This document shows, piece after piece, positions 63,626 through 64,000 of a stretch of 64,000 bases of DNA. Position 1 is the first letter of the stretch. Each line of letters begins with the position of its first letter. A model generated the notes under the pieces. The model did not search any database. It was not told the DNA's origin and was given only the letters and a program-made list of their open reading frames with translations. Source of the stretch: an uncultured Roseburia sp. (lineage in GTDB: Bacteria > Bacillota > Clostridia > Lachnospirales > Lachnospiraceae); contig CALZGM010000011.1 of the NCBI GenBank assembly GCA_945787015.1, positions 33,461 to 97,460 of the forward strand, read 5' to 3'. The position numbers were made by a program, and so were the translations under genes.

Positions 63626-63949
63626 ATGGGATTAAACTTTAGAAAGAGTATCAACCTTGGCAAAGGGGTAAGATTAAATATCGGGAAAAAAAGCGTCGGT
63701 GTATCAGCCGGAGTAAAGGGAGCCAGAGTATCCATGAATTCCAGCGGGCGAAAAACTGCCACCTTCAGCCTTCCGGGAACGGGCTTATCCTATACAATGA
63801 ACCTTGGAAAGAAAAAATCTTCCAAGAAAAAGAACGCAAATGAAAATACAAATGAAATTAATATTAACCTAATCTTAGTTATTATTATTCTTGTTTTATT
63901 GATAATAATAGCCGGCGCAGTCTACGCTTGGTACACAGGATTAATATAA
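63626..63949 (+). CDS. DUF4236 membrane protein
   Basis: The 107-residue product begins with the DUF4236 pattern MGLNFRKSINLGKGVRLNIG and GVSAGVKGARVSMNSSGRKT, ending at LPGTGLSYT. A lysine-rich linker and one C-terminal membrane helix (NLILVIIILVLLIIIAGAVY) follow. DUF4236 occurs in many bacteria, often with secretion or phage-like genes, and has no settled role. The N-terminal part would be cytosolic. The last 51 bases of the window hold no further gene. AAAAGGGG precedes the ATG. Confidence 0.8.
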   Translation: MGLNFRKSINLGKGVRLNIGKKSVGVSAGVKGARVSMNSSGRKTATFSLPGTGLSYTMNLGKKKSSKKKNANENTNEININLILVIIILVLLIIIAGAVYAWYTGLI

Positions 63950-64000
63950 ATAGATATTTAGTACAAAATTTTGATTTATTGTTTCGTATATTGAGGAAGA

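Overview
The window is AT-rich, densely packed Firmicute DNA, most likely a gut Lachnospiraceae (Clostridia) chromosome. The evidence is a leuS T-box leader, Shine-Dalgarno sites of the AGGAGG type before nearly every gene, a GGGtGRT/NifU-like pair, a DUF5688 protein, BMP/NupOPQ-type nucleoside uptake and a class of LeuRS carrying KMGKR in place of KMSKS. I see no rRNA, phage, insertion sequence or CRISPR array. Most genes lie on the minus strand, and the few plus-strand genes are mainly regulators.

Layout. 1-7.6 kb: the start of a MATE exporter, an XRE-type membrane regulator, leuS with its T-box, a small HAD phosphatase, ilvC-ilvN (no ilvB) and a zinc-ribbon/TM2 protein. 7.7-11.3 kb: two mini membrane proteins, a truncated TetR gene under a large inverted-repeat operator that collides head-on with a HAD phosphatase gene, then the NifU-like/GGGtGRT pair. 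11.3-23 kb: a YARHG lipoprotein, then a compact run reading topB (1321 aa, six C-terminal zinc repeats), a left-handed beta-helix acyltransferase-like protein, an LRR protein, a VWA/metallopeptidase-like protein and a MoxR ATPase, with a lipoprotein and a HEAT-like protein upstream. 23-30 kb: asd, argH, queH, a glycosyltransferase, small membrane proteins and a GDSL esterase. 30-36.7 kb: a nucleoside uptake and salvage operon (bmp lipoprotein, ATPase, two permeases, deoC, udk) headed by tRNA-Thr(CGT).

37-44 kb: DUF5688, a soluble hybrid histidine kinase, an RsmB/NOP-type RNA methyltransferase and, directly upstream of it, a Tet(M)-like ribosomal GTPase fused to a C-terminal NYN nuclease domain. 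The fusion is the most unusual protein here. 44-51 kb: an MMPL/RND transporter, a large GLUG-repeat surface protein and tatD in one operon, divergent from a TetR regulator. 51-55 kb: a chemoreceptor, a possible 17-residue peptide and a diguanylate cyclase. 55-60.6 kb: a metal island with a Zn/Cd export operon (HMA chaperone, P1B ATPase, ArsR) under a clear ArsR/SmtB-type operator, an Fe-type DtxR regulator, and feoA / feoB / FeoB-associated Cys-rich protein with two DtxR-like boxes. 60.7-64 kb: a domain-permuted GH3 glycosidase and a DUF4236 protein.

Taken together the window is mainly housekeeping (amino-acid synthesis, translation, nucleoside salvage, metal balance) with several poorly understood gene pairings: GTPase-NYN plus RNA methyltransferase, MoxR/VWA/LRR, GGGtGRT/NifU-like and MMPL/GLUG. 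All functional statements come from motifs and remembered family knowledge; no database search was run.
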